From JTS-RE37 sp041743425 (GTDB lineage Bacteria > Bacteroidota > Bacteroidia > Flavobacteriales > Flavobacteriaceae), in the NCBI GenBank assembly GCA_041743425.1, contig JBGTMS010000037.1, positions 1 to 33,547 of the forward strand: 33,547 bases of DNA. The letters run 5' to 3'. A model generated the notes under the pieces. That model was given only the letters and a program-made list of their open reading frames with translations. It searched no databases and was not told where the DNA came from. Below are positions 1 through 7,080 of the stretch, in pieces. Positions within the stretch are counted from its first letter, which is position 1, and every line of letters starts with the position of its first letter. A program made the position numbers and the translations under genes.

Positions 1-1
1 T

Positions 2-532
2 GAGAAAACCGCTCTTTACGTGCTGCGTGCTCTGGCGTTACATCTCAAACTTGAGGAAACATATTTTGACAATTATATTAAAAATGGCAATTCTATCCTC
101 AGACCGATCCATTATCCGCCCATCACGAGGGAGCCTGAAAATGCCGTGCGGGCTGCGGCCCATGGGGATATCAACCTTATTACCCTGCTAATGGGTGCCC
201 ATGGTAAGGGGTTGCAGGTCAAGAATCACAATGGGGAATGGGTAGATGCCATTGCCCGTCCGGACCAATTGATGATCAATGTTGGGGATATGCTTTCCCG
301 CCTTTCAAACAACCGCCTGAAGTCGACTATTCATCAGGTCGTAAATCCCCCCCGCGAATTGTGGGGAAGCTCAAGGTATTCCATTCCATTTTTTATGCAC
401 CCGGTAAGTGAAATGCCCCTTGATTGCCTGGAAAACTGTATTGATCAGGAGCATCCAAAGCAATTTGAGGACATTACGGCGGGTGAATTTCTCAATGAAC
501 GATTGATAGAACTCGGACTAATCAAACATTAA
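2..532 (+). CDS. 2-oxoglutarate/Fe(II)-dependent oxygenase, isopenicillin N synthase-like (3' part)
   Basis: C-terminal 176 residues of a gene that enters the window from the left; the frame is open from base 2, so the GTG at 20 is not a start. The fragment carries the whole iron site of the 2OG-Fe(II) oxygenase fold: an HxD pair (His codon 161-163, Asp 167-169), the distal His (codon 332-334, in STIHQV), and an RYS motif shortly after that would bind 2-oxoglutarate. The stretch around DQLMINVGDM and SNNRLKSTIH is typical of the isopenicillin-N-synthase/ACC-oxidase-like subfamily. These cytosolic enzymes couple 2OG decarboxylation to oxidation of a small molecule; the substrate cannot be read from the fragment. 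Family is confident, function is not. Confidence 0.85.
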   Translation, partial: EKTALYVLRALALHLKLEETYFDNYIKNGNSILRPIHYPPITREPENAVRAAAHGDINLITLLMGAHGKGLQVKNHNGEWVDAIARPDQLMINVGDMLSRLSNNRLKSTIHQVVNPPRELWGSSRYSIPFFMHPVSEMPLDCLENCIDQEHPKQFEDITAGEFLNERLIELGLIKH

Positions 533-641
533 TCTCCCTTCACTTAGTTTTTTTGGCAAGCCGGGGCTCCCCCGGAGTTCATACTATTTTGGATTCAGAT
601 ACGTTGATAACTCAATGTGTAACCAATCCAAACTTTAACCT

Positions 642-1844
642 ATGAAAAATATTCTGATGGCTATCTGTCTTTTAATTCCTTTGGTCAACATAGCTCAAAC
701 TGATTTCGAAACCGGGTATTTCATTAATAATGCAGGAGTTCGAAAAGAATGTCTGATTAAAAATCTGGATTGGAAAAATAACCCGGAAAGCTTTACCTAT
801 AAGACCAATGTGACTGGGGAACCTGTTAAAGCTTCTATTTCTGAAGTTCGTGAATTCGGAATAACCGGTGAATCGAAATATCTTCGCTTCAAAGGAGAGA
901 TGGACCGCTCAACAGATGATCTCAATAGCATGGGATCTGAAAGGCAAGTCAAATTTGAGGAAGTCCAATTGTTCCTGCAAGAACTTGTGGCGGGCGATGC
1001 CCATCTCTATTATTACGAACAGAACAATCTGCGCAGATTCTTTTACAACACCTCTGAAACCCCTATCACACAACTGGTTTATAAAAGATATAAAAAGTCA
1101 CCCGGAATAGTTGGACAGAATGTCGGCTACAGACAACAACTCTGGAATGATCTGAAATGTCATTCCATTTCCAGGAAAGCCACAGATAAATTAAATTACC
1201 ACAAGGAGGATCTTGTTTCAATTTTCAGGCAGTATAATTCCTGTATTCATCCTGAGGTTGCAATAATCAATGAAGCGAAGGAGAAATTTGATTTTAATTT
1301 GACCCTGAGACCGGGTGTAAATTTTAACAGTCTCGAAATAAATAATAACTCCTTTGGAAATCTGAATGTCGATTTTGGTCAGGTGCCTGGATATCGGGTG
1401 GGTGGCCTCGTGGAAGCCGTATTGCCTTTTAATAACAATAAATGGAGCTTTTTCTTTGAACCGGCGCTCCAAAATTACAAATCAGAAGGCCAAACCAGAA
1501 CTAACGGTTTTACGGAATCTCAGAATGTAAACGTGAAATATACCTCCCTTGAAGTTCCCATGGGGATTATGCATTATATGTACCTGAACACCAAATCAAA
1601 ATTATTTCTAAGTGGGGCTTTTATTTACGATAAGGAGTTGAATTCTTTGATTCGGTTTGATAATGGCAGTGAACTCGAAATAGATTCACTCACCAGCTGG
1701 TCCGCCGGTGGCGGCTATGTCTACAATAACATGCTTTCAATGGAATTTCGTTATAGCACCCAGCGTGAAATACTAAACTCCTATCAATTCTGGGATTCAG
1801 GTTACGGAGGCTATTCCCTGATTCTCGGGTATGTCATTTTTTAG
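642..1844 (+). CDS. Secreted outer-membrane beta-barrel protein, function unknown
   Basis: 400 residues. It begins with a signal peptide (Lys, hydrophobic core to about residue 18, AQ at the cut site), so it is exported. Residues about 20-210 are a mixed domain with no recognised motif. Residues about 220-400 alternate polar and aromatic/hydrophobic residues, with repeated short strands, Gly turns and a final aromatic residue (ends GYVIF), as in flavobacterial outer-membrane beta-barrels of the PorT-like kind. No Shine-Dalgarno sequence is visible. It lies 109 nt after the oxygenase gene and 11 nt before the SUI1-like gene, so it may be co-transcribed with the latter. Similar proteins are usually annotated only as hypothetical; I do not assign a function. 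Confidence 0.75.
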   Translation: MKNILMAICLLIPLVNIAQTDFETGYFINNAGVRKECLIKNLDWKNNPESFTYKTNVTGEPVKASISEVREFGITGESKYLRFKGEMDRSTDDLNSMGSERQVKFEEVQLFLQELVAGDAHLYYYEQNNLRRFFYNTSETPITQLVYKRYKKSPGIVGQNVGYRQQLWNDLKCHSISRKATDKLNYHKEDLVSIFRQYNSCIHPEVAIINEAKEKFDFNLTLRPGVNFNSLEINNNSFGNLNVDFGQVPGYRVGGLVEAVLPFNNNKWSFFFEPALQNYKSEGQTRTNGFTESQNVNVKYTSLEVPMGIMHYMYLNTKSKLFLSGAFIYDKELNSLIRFDNGSELEIDSLTSWSAGGGYVYNNMLSMEFRYSTQREILNSYQFWDSGYGGYSLILGYVIF

Positions 1845-1855
1845 TAACTTGCATT

Positions 1856-2182
1856 ATGGATCTGAGCGATCAACTAAAACAGCTGTTTCCGGACCATGAA
1901 CCTTCTCCTGACCCGAAACAACCAGCATCATCCGGACTATGGATGCAAGCCGAGCCGTTGATCTGCAAATATGAAAAACGCAATGGAAAACCGGTAACAA
2001 TCATAGAAGGTTACAATGGGGTGGAAAAGGATCTGAAACTGCTTTCAAGAAAAATAAAACAGCATCTTAGCGTTGGTGGTTCCTTCAAAAATGAAAAAAT
2101 AATCATTCAGGGGAATTACAGGGACCCCATCATGGAATTCCTTAAAGAATTGGGATTCCGGGTGAAGCGCGTTGGAGGTTAA
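1856..2182 (+). CDS. SUI1/eIF1-like translation initiation factor (YciH family)
   Basis: 108 residues, the usual size of bacterial YciH-type proteins. A variable acidic N-terminus (1-35) is followed by the SUI1 domain: ICKYEKRNGKPVTIIEG, then KDLKLLSRKIKQHLSVGGSF and the closing KIIIQGNYRD...LKELGFRVKRVGG, matching the family pattern of a basic surface, a GG(S/T) turn and a terminal beta strand. The archaeal and eukaryotic relatives bind the small ribosomal subunit and control start-codon choice. The bacterial role is not settled and is probably accessory, in translation or stress. It starts 11 nt after the preceding gene. Assignment to the family is firm. Confidence 0.92.
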   Translation: MDLSDQLKQLFPDHEPSPDPKQPASSGLWMQAEPLICKYEKRNGKPVTIIEGYNGVEKDLKLLSRKIKQHLSVGGSFKNEKIIIQGNYRDPIMEFLKELGFRVKRVGG

Positions 2183-2240
2183 GCAGGATACTAAGGTACC
2201 CTAACGTCTGCCGGGTTGCTCAGTTTTTTGTTAAATTTAT

Positions 2241-2270
2241 TTTGTTTATTTCCATTAAGTGTTACTTTTA
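2241..2270 (+). promoter_or_regulatory. Possible Bacteroidota-type promoter upstream of the DUF1835 gene
   Basis: TTTG at 2241-2244, an 18-nt spacer, then TACTTTTA at 2263-2270, one base off the TAnnTTTG consensus. The ATG follows 30 nt later. Spacing is slightly short of the usual 19-21, so this is only a suggestion. Confidence 0.35.
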
Positions 2271-2299
2271 ACGGTTATAAGCTAAATTTCGAGAACCTT

Positions 2300-3232
2300 A
2301 TGAATTCCCAATTGCATATTACGAACGGGGATAATTTTACCCAAAAGTTAGAAAAATTACAACTGAAGGGAGAAATAATTACCTGGCGTGAAATGCTCTG
2401 CGAAGGGAAAACGGAAACCAATGTCGGAAGTGAGTCCTTCTGGAAGACCCGATTCGAATTTCTTCATAAAAATTATAAGGTAAGCAAATCGTGGTTTGTT
2501 GAAAAAACGCTGAAGGAGTACCGCTCCCTTTGTAATCACAAGCAACAGGATCACATCATTTTATGGTTTGAATATGACTTGTTCTGCCAGATAAATCTTC
2601 TCGCAGTCCTCAGTTGGCTTAAAACGTACAGAAGACATGCCGAAATCTCCCTGGTGTGCAGCGGACGCGAGGATACCAGCGATAAATTATACTCTTTAAA
2701 TGATCTCAGTGATGAACAATTGCTGGAGTTGTATAAGAATAGAAAGATTTTATCACAAGGTGATATTGAATATGCTGACTATGTCTGGCAATTATACTGC
2801 AGCGACAATCCGATCAGACTTGAAAATCTGACAGATTATCAGGACTATCAGTTCACCTATCTGGCCGATGCCATTAAGGCCCATCTGCATCGATTCCCAA
2901 CCATCAGGAACGGCTTGAATGCCGTTGAGAATAAGGTTCTGGAAATTAGCGCTGTACAAAAGCCAAAAACACGTAAAATTTTGATATCCAATTTAGTTGA
3001 AAACCAGGGAATGTACGGTTTCGGGGATATGCAATATGACCGTGTCATCAATAACCTCAAGCCACTATTCTCTTCCTTTACGCCTGTAAAACTTACCAGA
3101 AAGGGCAAAGAAATCCTTGATCGCAAAACAAGTTATTATTCCTTTATCAGGGACAATGAGGCCTACCTGGGCGGCGCCCTGAAATACAATTTCCTTTTCA
3201 ACACCGATTCGGACCGAATTCTCAAATTATAG
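2300..3232 (+). CDS. DUF1835 domain-containing protein
   Basis: 310 residues from the ATG at 2300. The frame is open upstream from 2216, but the DUF1835 domain begins exactly at LHITNGDNF just after this Met, and a possible promoter element lies in between. The N-terminal half (about 1-120) shows the DUF1835 pattern: the HITNGD start, then WREMLCEGKT, and later HIILWFEYDLFCQINLL. The C-terminal part (about 200-310) resembles the helical domain that often follows it. No signal peptide or membrane segment, so cytosolic. The biochemical activity is unknown. Only 6 nt separate its stop from the nucleoside phosphorylase start, so the two are almost certainly one transcript. Confidence 0.85.
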   Translation: MNSQLHITNGDNFTQKLEKLQLKGEIITWREMLCEGKTETNVGSESFWKTRFEFLHKNYKVSKSWFVEKTLKEYRSLCNHKQQDHIILWFEYDLFCQINLLAVLSWLKTYRRHAEISLVCSGREDTSDKLYSLNDLSDEQLLELYKNRKILSQGDIEYADYVWQLYCSDNPIRLENLTDYQDYQFTYLADAIKAHLHRFPTIRNGLNAVENKVLEISAVQKPKTRKILISNLVENQGMYGFGDMQYDRVINNLKPLFSSFTPVKLTRKGKEILDRKTSYYSFIRDNEAYLGGALKYNFLFNTDSDRILKL

Positions 3233-3238
3233 TCTGCT

Positions 3239-4105
3239 ATGCAGCTTGGTCCGTCGGAGCTTATCCTCAACCCCGATAACAGTATTTACCATCTCCACCT
3301 TCTACCGGAAGACCTTGCGGAAACTATTATTACGGTAGGTGATCCGGATCGCGTTAGTGAAGTATCTAAATACTTCGATATCATCGAGGTCGAAAAAAGG
3401 CACCGCGAATTTACCACCCACACCGGAATGCTTGAGGGAAAGCGGTTTACAGTGATATCGACAGGGATCGGAACAGATAATATTGACATTGTCCTCAATG
3501 AACTGGATGCTCTTGTCAATATTGATTTTGACACCCGCACCGTCAAATCCGAAAAAACCCAACTCGATATTATCCGAATTGGATCGTCAGGAGCTATTCA
3601 GCCCGATATTCCACTGGACACATTCCTGCTTAGCACTTTTGCCATAGGATTTGATTCCCTGCTGCATTTCTACGATAGCGCCCACATTCAACAAGCCGGA
3701 ATGCAACTGGCATTTATGGAACATACGCAATGGTCCGCAATGAAATCTGTACCCTACATTGTTCAGGGTAATTTAGCTCTGGGAAAAAGATTGGAATCAA
3801 AAAAAATCATGAAGGGCATTACAGCAACCAATCCCGGCTTTTATGGGCCACAGGGACGATCGCTTCGACTGGCGGTCGACGACGTGGATTTAAATAACAA
3901 ATTGACCGGGTTTGATTATAACGGCATGAAGATTACGAATCTGGAAATGGAAACTTCCGGTATTTTTGGTCTTTCCGCGCTTTTGGGACACCGCGCCGCC
4001 TCCCTGAACTGTATTCTGGCCAACAGGAGCACCGGGAAATTCTCCTTGCATCCGGAAAGAGCCATGGATGGTATGATCCGCTTCACTCTGGATCAACTCC
4101 TATAG
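3239..4105 (+). CDS. Nucleoside phosphorylase (uridine phosphorylase-like, PNP/UDP family)
   Basis: 288 residues, normal for the PNP/UDP-1 superfamily. Seen in order: GDPDR at 34-38 (phosphate binding), STGIGTDN at 74-81, RIGSSGAIQPDIP at 113-125 (phosphate/ribose site, equivalent to the RxGTCG region) and LEMETSG at 235-241, whose Glu-Met-Glu contacts the ribose in this family. The enzyme would split a nucleoside and phosphate into base and ribose-1-phosphate in the cytosol for salvage. RIGSSG in place of RxGTCG is a Bacteroidota variant, so base preference (uridine versus purine) is left open. Tightly coupled to the upstream DUF1835 gene. Confidence 0.9.
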   Translation: MQLGPSELILNPDNSIYHLHLLPEDLAETIITVGDPDRVSEVSKYFDIIEVEKRHREFTTHTGMLEGKRFTVISTGIGTDNIDIVLNELDALVNIDFDTRTVKSEKTQLDIIRIGSSGAIQPDIPLDTFLLSTFAIGFDSLLHFYDSAHIQQAGMQLAFMEHTQWSAMKSVPYIVQGNLALGKRLESKKIMKGITATNPGFYGPQGRSLRLAVDDVDLNNKLTGFDYNGMKITNLEMETSGIFGLSALLGHRAASLNCILANRSTGKFSLHPERAMDGMIRFTLDQLL

Positions 4106-4211
4106 TTAAGGAATTAAATACCGATGCGTCATCCGCGGGAAGGCTGGATCATCAAAAAGATCGTTAGTAACTCGAACTCAAACCGCAAAGTATGCGTAAC
4201 CATATAAACCT

Positions 4212-5066
4212 ATGATAAAAGTCAGTATTGCTGGAGTGCCCGAGCATTTCAATCTGCCATGGCACATGGCCATTGAGGATGGGGCCTTTACAGATCGTGG
4301 AATTGATCTGCAGTGGACTGATGTCCCGGAAGGTACTGGAAAAATGAGCCAATGGCTCCGAGACGGTCAGACAGACCTTGCTATTGTACTGACCGAAGGA
4401 ATTATCAAAAGTATTGCTGACGGATCCAATGCCCTAATTGCACAGGAATATGTCGCTTCCCCACTGCTTTGGGGCATACATGTACATACCGATAGCCGGT
4501 TCACGGAGATTTCTCAACTTCAAAACGCTACTGCGGCGATCAGCCGACCTGGCAGCGGAAGTCAATTAATGGCCTGCATTCATGCCGTACAGAAAGGATG
4601 GAACCCGGGAGATCTTCGATTTAAAGAAGTTCATACCCTGGAAGGCGCCATAGACGCGATGGCGCATGCAGAAGCTGATTACTTCATGTGGGAATATTTT
4701 ACCACCAAACCGGTGGTGGACCGCGGTTTATTCAGGCATCTGGGAAACTGCCCCACTCCCTGGCCATGCTTTGTTATCGCAGTTTCCGGTTCTTTTATCA
4801 GCGAAAACTCCGGCATTGTCCGTCACATCCTGGAAATTATAAATACGTATACAGCAGAATTCAGGCAGATTCCCAGCATAGACCGGACCCTGGCCAACCG
4901 CTACGTACAAAAATTAGAAGATGTACGTCACTGGCTTTCTCTTACGCGATGGAGCCAATCTCCTCTAAAATCATATGTTGTTGATTCTGTTCAGAATACA
5001 CTGTATGATTTAAACCTAATTAACAAAAAGATTTCGCCGGAAAAAGTGCTCTTTACCCCCTTCTAA
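4212..5066 (+). CDS. Periplasmic-binding-protein fold protein without signal peptide (SsuA/ThiY/NMT1-like)
   Basis: 284 residues. The layout is that of type-2 substrate-binding proteins of the SsuA/ThiY group: an opening strand IKVSIAGVPEHFNLPWHMAIEDGAF (positions 2-26), then GIDLQWTDVPEGTGKM, DLAIVLTEGIIKSIADG, and the second lobe with a SRPGSGSQLMA turn and hinge. There is no signal peptide or lipobox: the mature domain begins at residue 2, so the protein should stay in the cytosol. No ABC permease or ATPase gene is adjacent. Such orphan versions may sense a ligand or act as an enzyme. Yeast Thi5 is a cytosolic member that makes a thiamin precursor, but its Cys-rich CCCFC motif is absent here. 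It sits 106 nt after the nucleoside phosphorylase gene. Confidence 0.8.
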   Translation: MIKVSIAGVPEHFNLPWHMAIEDGAFTDRGIDLQWTDVPEGTGKMSQWLRDGQTDLAIVLTEGIIKSIADGSNALIAQEYVASPLLWGIHVHTDSRFTEISQLQNATAAISRPGSGSQLMACIHAVQKGWNPGDLRFKEVHTLEGAIDAMAHAEADYFMWEYFTTKPVVDRGLFRHLGNCPTPWPCFVIAVSGSFISENSGIVRHILEIINTYTAEFRQIPSIDRTLANRYVQKLEDVRHWLSLTRWSQSPLKSYVVDSVQNTLYDLNLINKKISPEKVLFTPF

Positions 5067-5087
5067 GAACAATGAAAATTATTTCCG

Positions 5088-5753
5088 CTACCATTGGACA
5101 GGGGTTCGTCCTTTTTCCAGCAGCAATTCATTTGCCCTGCTGAAATGTCGGTTCCCGAACCACAGGCCGCGGTTTGCACTTAGTGGAGAGGGGTGTCCGC
5201 TTGAGAGGATATGGTGTTTTTGTTTATCAATCAGTACCGCCTTATTTTTTGCGAAAGCGCCCCAGAGCAGAAAGATCACCTCTTCCCTATTTTTTGAGAT
5301 CGTAGAAATCACCGCGTCTGTGAATTGCTCCCAACCTTTATTCTGATGACTTCCTGCCTGCCCTTCCCTGACCGTAAGGGTAGCATTGAGAAGGAAAACG
5401 CCCTGCTTCGCCCATCTTTGCAAATCACCACTTTTCGGATAGGGAACCCCAATATCCTGTACAACTTCTTTAAATATATTGGTCAGAGAAGGAGGATGTT
5501 GAATACCCTCATTGACTGAGAAGCAAAGGCCGTTTGCCTGTTGTGGACCATGATAGGGATCCTGTCCCAGAATGACAATTCGGATGTGGTCCGGAGGGGA
5601 GCTGTCAAAGGCAGCAAAGATGTTACTGCCGGCAGGGTGGCATTTAAAAGAGGAGTATTCCTTCTTGACAAATTGGACGAGGGATTCAAAATAAGGTTTT
5701 TTGAACTCTGGTTCAAGTTCCGCCTTCCAGCCGGGGTGTAATTGGACATTCAT
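5088..5753 (-). CDS. ung: Uracil-DNA glycosylase, family 1
   Basis: 221 residues from the ATG at 5753, normal for UDG. The longer frame (to 5801) is rejected because the family starts at MNVQLHPGW and a TAnnTTTG promoter element lies inside the extension. Motifs: GQDPYHG at 63-69 with the catalytic Asp65, GLCFSV at 75-80, LLNATLTV at 121-128, and HPSPLSA at 187-193 with the catalytic His187. It removes uracil from DNA after cytosine deamination or dUMP misincorporation, starting base excision repair. The gene is convergent with the binding-protein gene (21 nt between stops). It and DUF6340 are both on the minus strand, with the DUF6340 gene upstream. Confidence 0.97.
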   Translation of the reverse strand: MNVQLHPGWKAELEPEFKKPYFESLVQFVKKEYSSFKCHPAGSNIFAAFDSSPPDHIRIVILGQDPYHGPQQANGLCFSVNEGIQHPPSLTNIFKEVVQDIGVPYPKSGDLQRWAKQGVFLLNATLTVREGQAGSHQNKGWEQFTDAVISTISKNREEVIFLLWGAFAKNKAVLIDKQKHHILSSGHPSPLSANRGLWFGNRHFSRANELLLEKGRTPVQW

Positions 5754-5770
5754 CAATGCAGAGATAGCCA

Positions 5771-5802
5771 CAAAAATAAGGCTTTGGACTACTCTAAACA
5801 AG
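5771..5802 (-). promoter_or_regulatory. Promoter of ung
   Basis: On the minus strand TATTTTTG (5778 to 5771) matches the Bacteroidota -7 element TAnnTTTG, with CTTG (5802 to 5799) 20 nt upstream as a -33 element. Transcription would start about 10 nt before the ATG at 5753. Confidence 0.55.
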
Positions 5803-5816
5803 AGATTGGCTCTCCA

Positions 5817-6881
5817 TCAGAACTCGATGGCTCCCAGGCTGAGCTGTTCTTTAACTACTTCAAATTGCTCTTTTCGCTGTTCTATCAACGCCATGTATTC
5901 AAAGGACTTCTTATTTCCGAAGTGTCCGTAAGCCGCGGCGGCCCATTCAAGCGCAGTGGTCAGATCGCCAATATATTCATGATAAACTGCCAGATTATGG
6001 CAATATTTTCCTTTGTTGGCCTTATCTGACATAAGCAGACCTTCTTCCCATAGGACCGTAGCTGCTTCCCAATTCCCAACCTTAATTAACTCTCCCCCTT
6101 TCTGCAACTGATCGGAGCCTCTTTGAAAGTAGGGTCTTTCCACTTTTTTAGCCGTCGGCTGAAGTCTTCCCGCAAAGTCTCCTCCAGATTGACTGCTTCT
6201 GTTTATTATGCTGTCTTTGCGATTTTCAATAGCCTCCATCGCCAGCTGCATATTTATGCCCTGACCTGAAATTGTCAACCGATCTTCATATACCATGGCA
6301 TCAATGATCTCCTTCCTGAACGGATCATAAATATACCATCCCTGTGCCATCACGGTATTGAGTGTAATTTCTCTCGCCGGAACTTCATTCTTAACCCGCA
6401 TCAGATCGGCTTGTAACATGGTGGTTTTTGCTGATTTTATCTGGGTATCAGTATCGTAGAAGACCAATGAAAATAATGCATCCACTTCATGAGCTCTGCA
6501 AATTTTTTTGAGTTGCTCCCAGGAAATCGTACCAGGCAGACTATCAGGTGGTAGGTTTACCACAACCTCAGATTGAATCAGATAAACCGTATCAAACCGT
6601 GCATCGTTCCGCAGGGTATGCAGTAGTGAACTTAAGGCCGCCTGCCTGCCAGCCTGTGATAAGGACAAGTCCTGCTTGTCCACCAGACCCGCAATCCCCT
6701 TATGGTTTGTAGCTTCTCTTACATTCGTGCTTTCATTAATTATCCCAATACTTTTGATCCTTTTATGAATACTTACAGGTGCAGGTTCCAGGGTATTTAT
6801 TGTAATTGTATCCCCGGAGGCGCAACCGGCACAGAAGGCCATCAACACGAGCTGGATTATCAGAATTTTAAGGAGGTTCAT
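5817..6881 (-). CDS. DUF6340 family lipoprotein
   Basis: 354 residues from the ATG at 6881. The longer frame (to 6911) would add ten polar residues before the signal peptide. A hydrophobic N-terminus (LLKILIIQLVLMAF) ends in CAGC, a slightly unusual lipobox with Cys at -3, so this is probably an outer-membrane lipoprotein. The body matches the DUF6340 type: KRIKSIGIINES near the start, a long middle domain that includes LFSLVFYDTDTQIKS and TLNTVMAQGWYIYDP, and a C-terminal helical part (about 255-354) with repeats such as LIKVGNWEAATVLWEEG that resemble TPRs. Function is unknown in the family. It lies 63 nt upstream of ung on the same strand. Confidence 0.75.
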   Translation of the reverse strand: MNLLKILIIQLVLMAFCAGCASGDTITINTLEPAPVSIHKRIKSIGIINESTNVREATNHKGIAGLVDKQDLSLSQAGRQAALSSLLHTLRNDARFDTVYLIQSEVVVNLPPDSLPGTISWEQLKKICRAHEVDALFSLVFYDTDTQIKSAKTTMLQADLMRVKNEVPAREITLNTVMAQGWYIYDPFRKEIIDAMVYEDRLTISGQGINMQLAMEAIENRKDSIINRSSQSGGDFAGRLQPTAKKVERPYFQRGSDQLQKGGELIKVGNWEAATVLWEEGLLMSDKANKGKYCHNLAVYHEYIGDLTTALEWAAAAYGHFGNKKSFEYMALIEQRKEQFEVVKEQLSLGAIEF

Positions 6882-7052
6882 ACAGTTATGTTTTCGGACC
6901 TGACTTCTCATTCAGGAAATAGTATCTCTAAAACAGTTTTATAAGCCTGTTTATTGTGTCGAAAAGCATCCTGCTTACTAAACCATCTCTGGCATGATGC
7001 AACAACAGCCACCTAACTGTTCCCACATATTTTAGGAATGGGCGCTAATTCC

Positions 7053-7060
7053 TACCTTTG
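7053..7060 (+). promoter_or_regulatory. -7 promoter element of mutS2
   Basis: TACCTTTG, an exact TAnnTTTG match, 20 nt before the mutS2 ATG. A T-rich stretch at 7030-7033 sits at the -33 spacing but is not a clear TTTG. Confidence 0.55.
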
Positions 7061-7080
7061 TGAATTCAGATCATTGATGC

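Noticed and set aside
20..532. GTG at base 20 as start of the oxygenase
   Set aside because: The frame is open to base 2 and the sequence before it continues the domain; the gene is cut by the window edge.
561..575. GC-rich hairpin CCGGGG-CTC-CCCCGG after the oxygenase gene, considered as an intrinsic terminator
   Set aside because: The T run (548-554) lies before the stem on the plus strand, not after it. On the minus strand the stem is followed by A residues and there is no gene to end. It may only slow polymerase.
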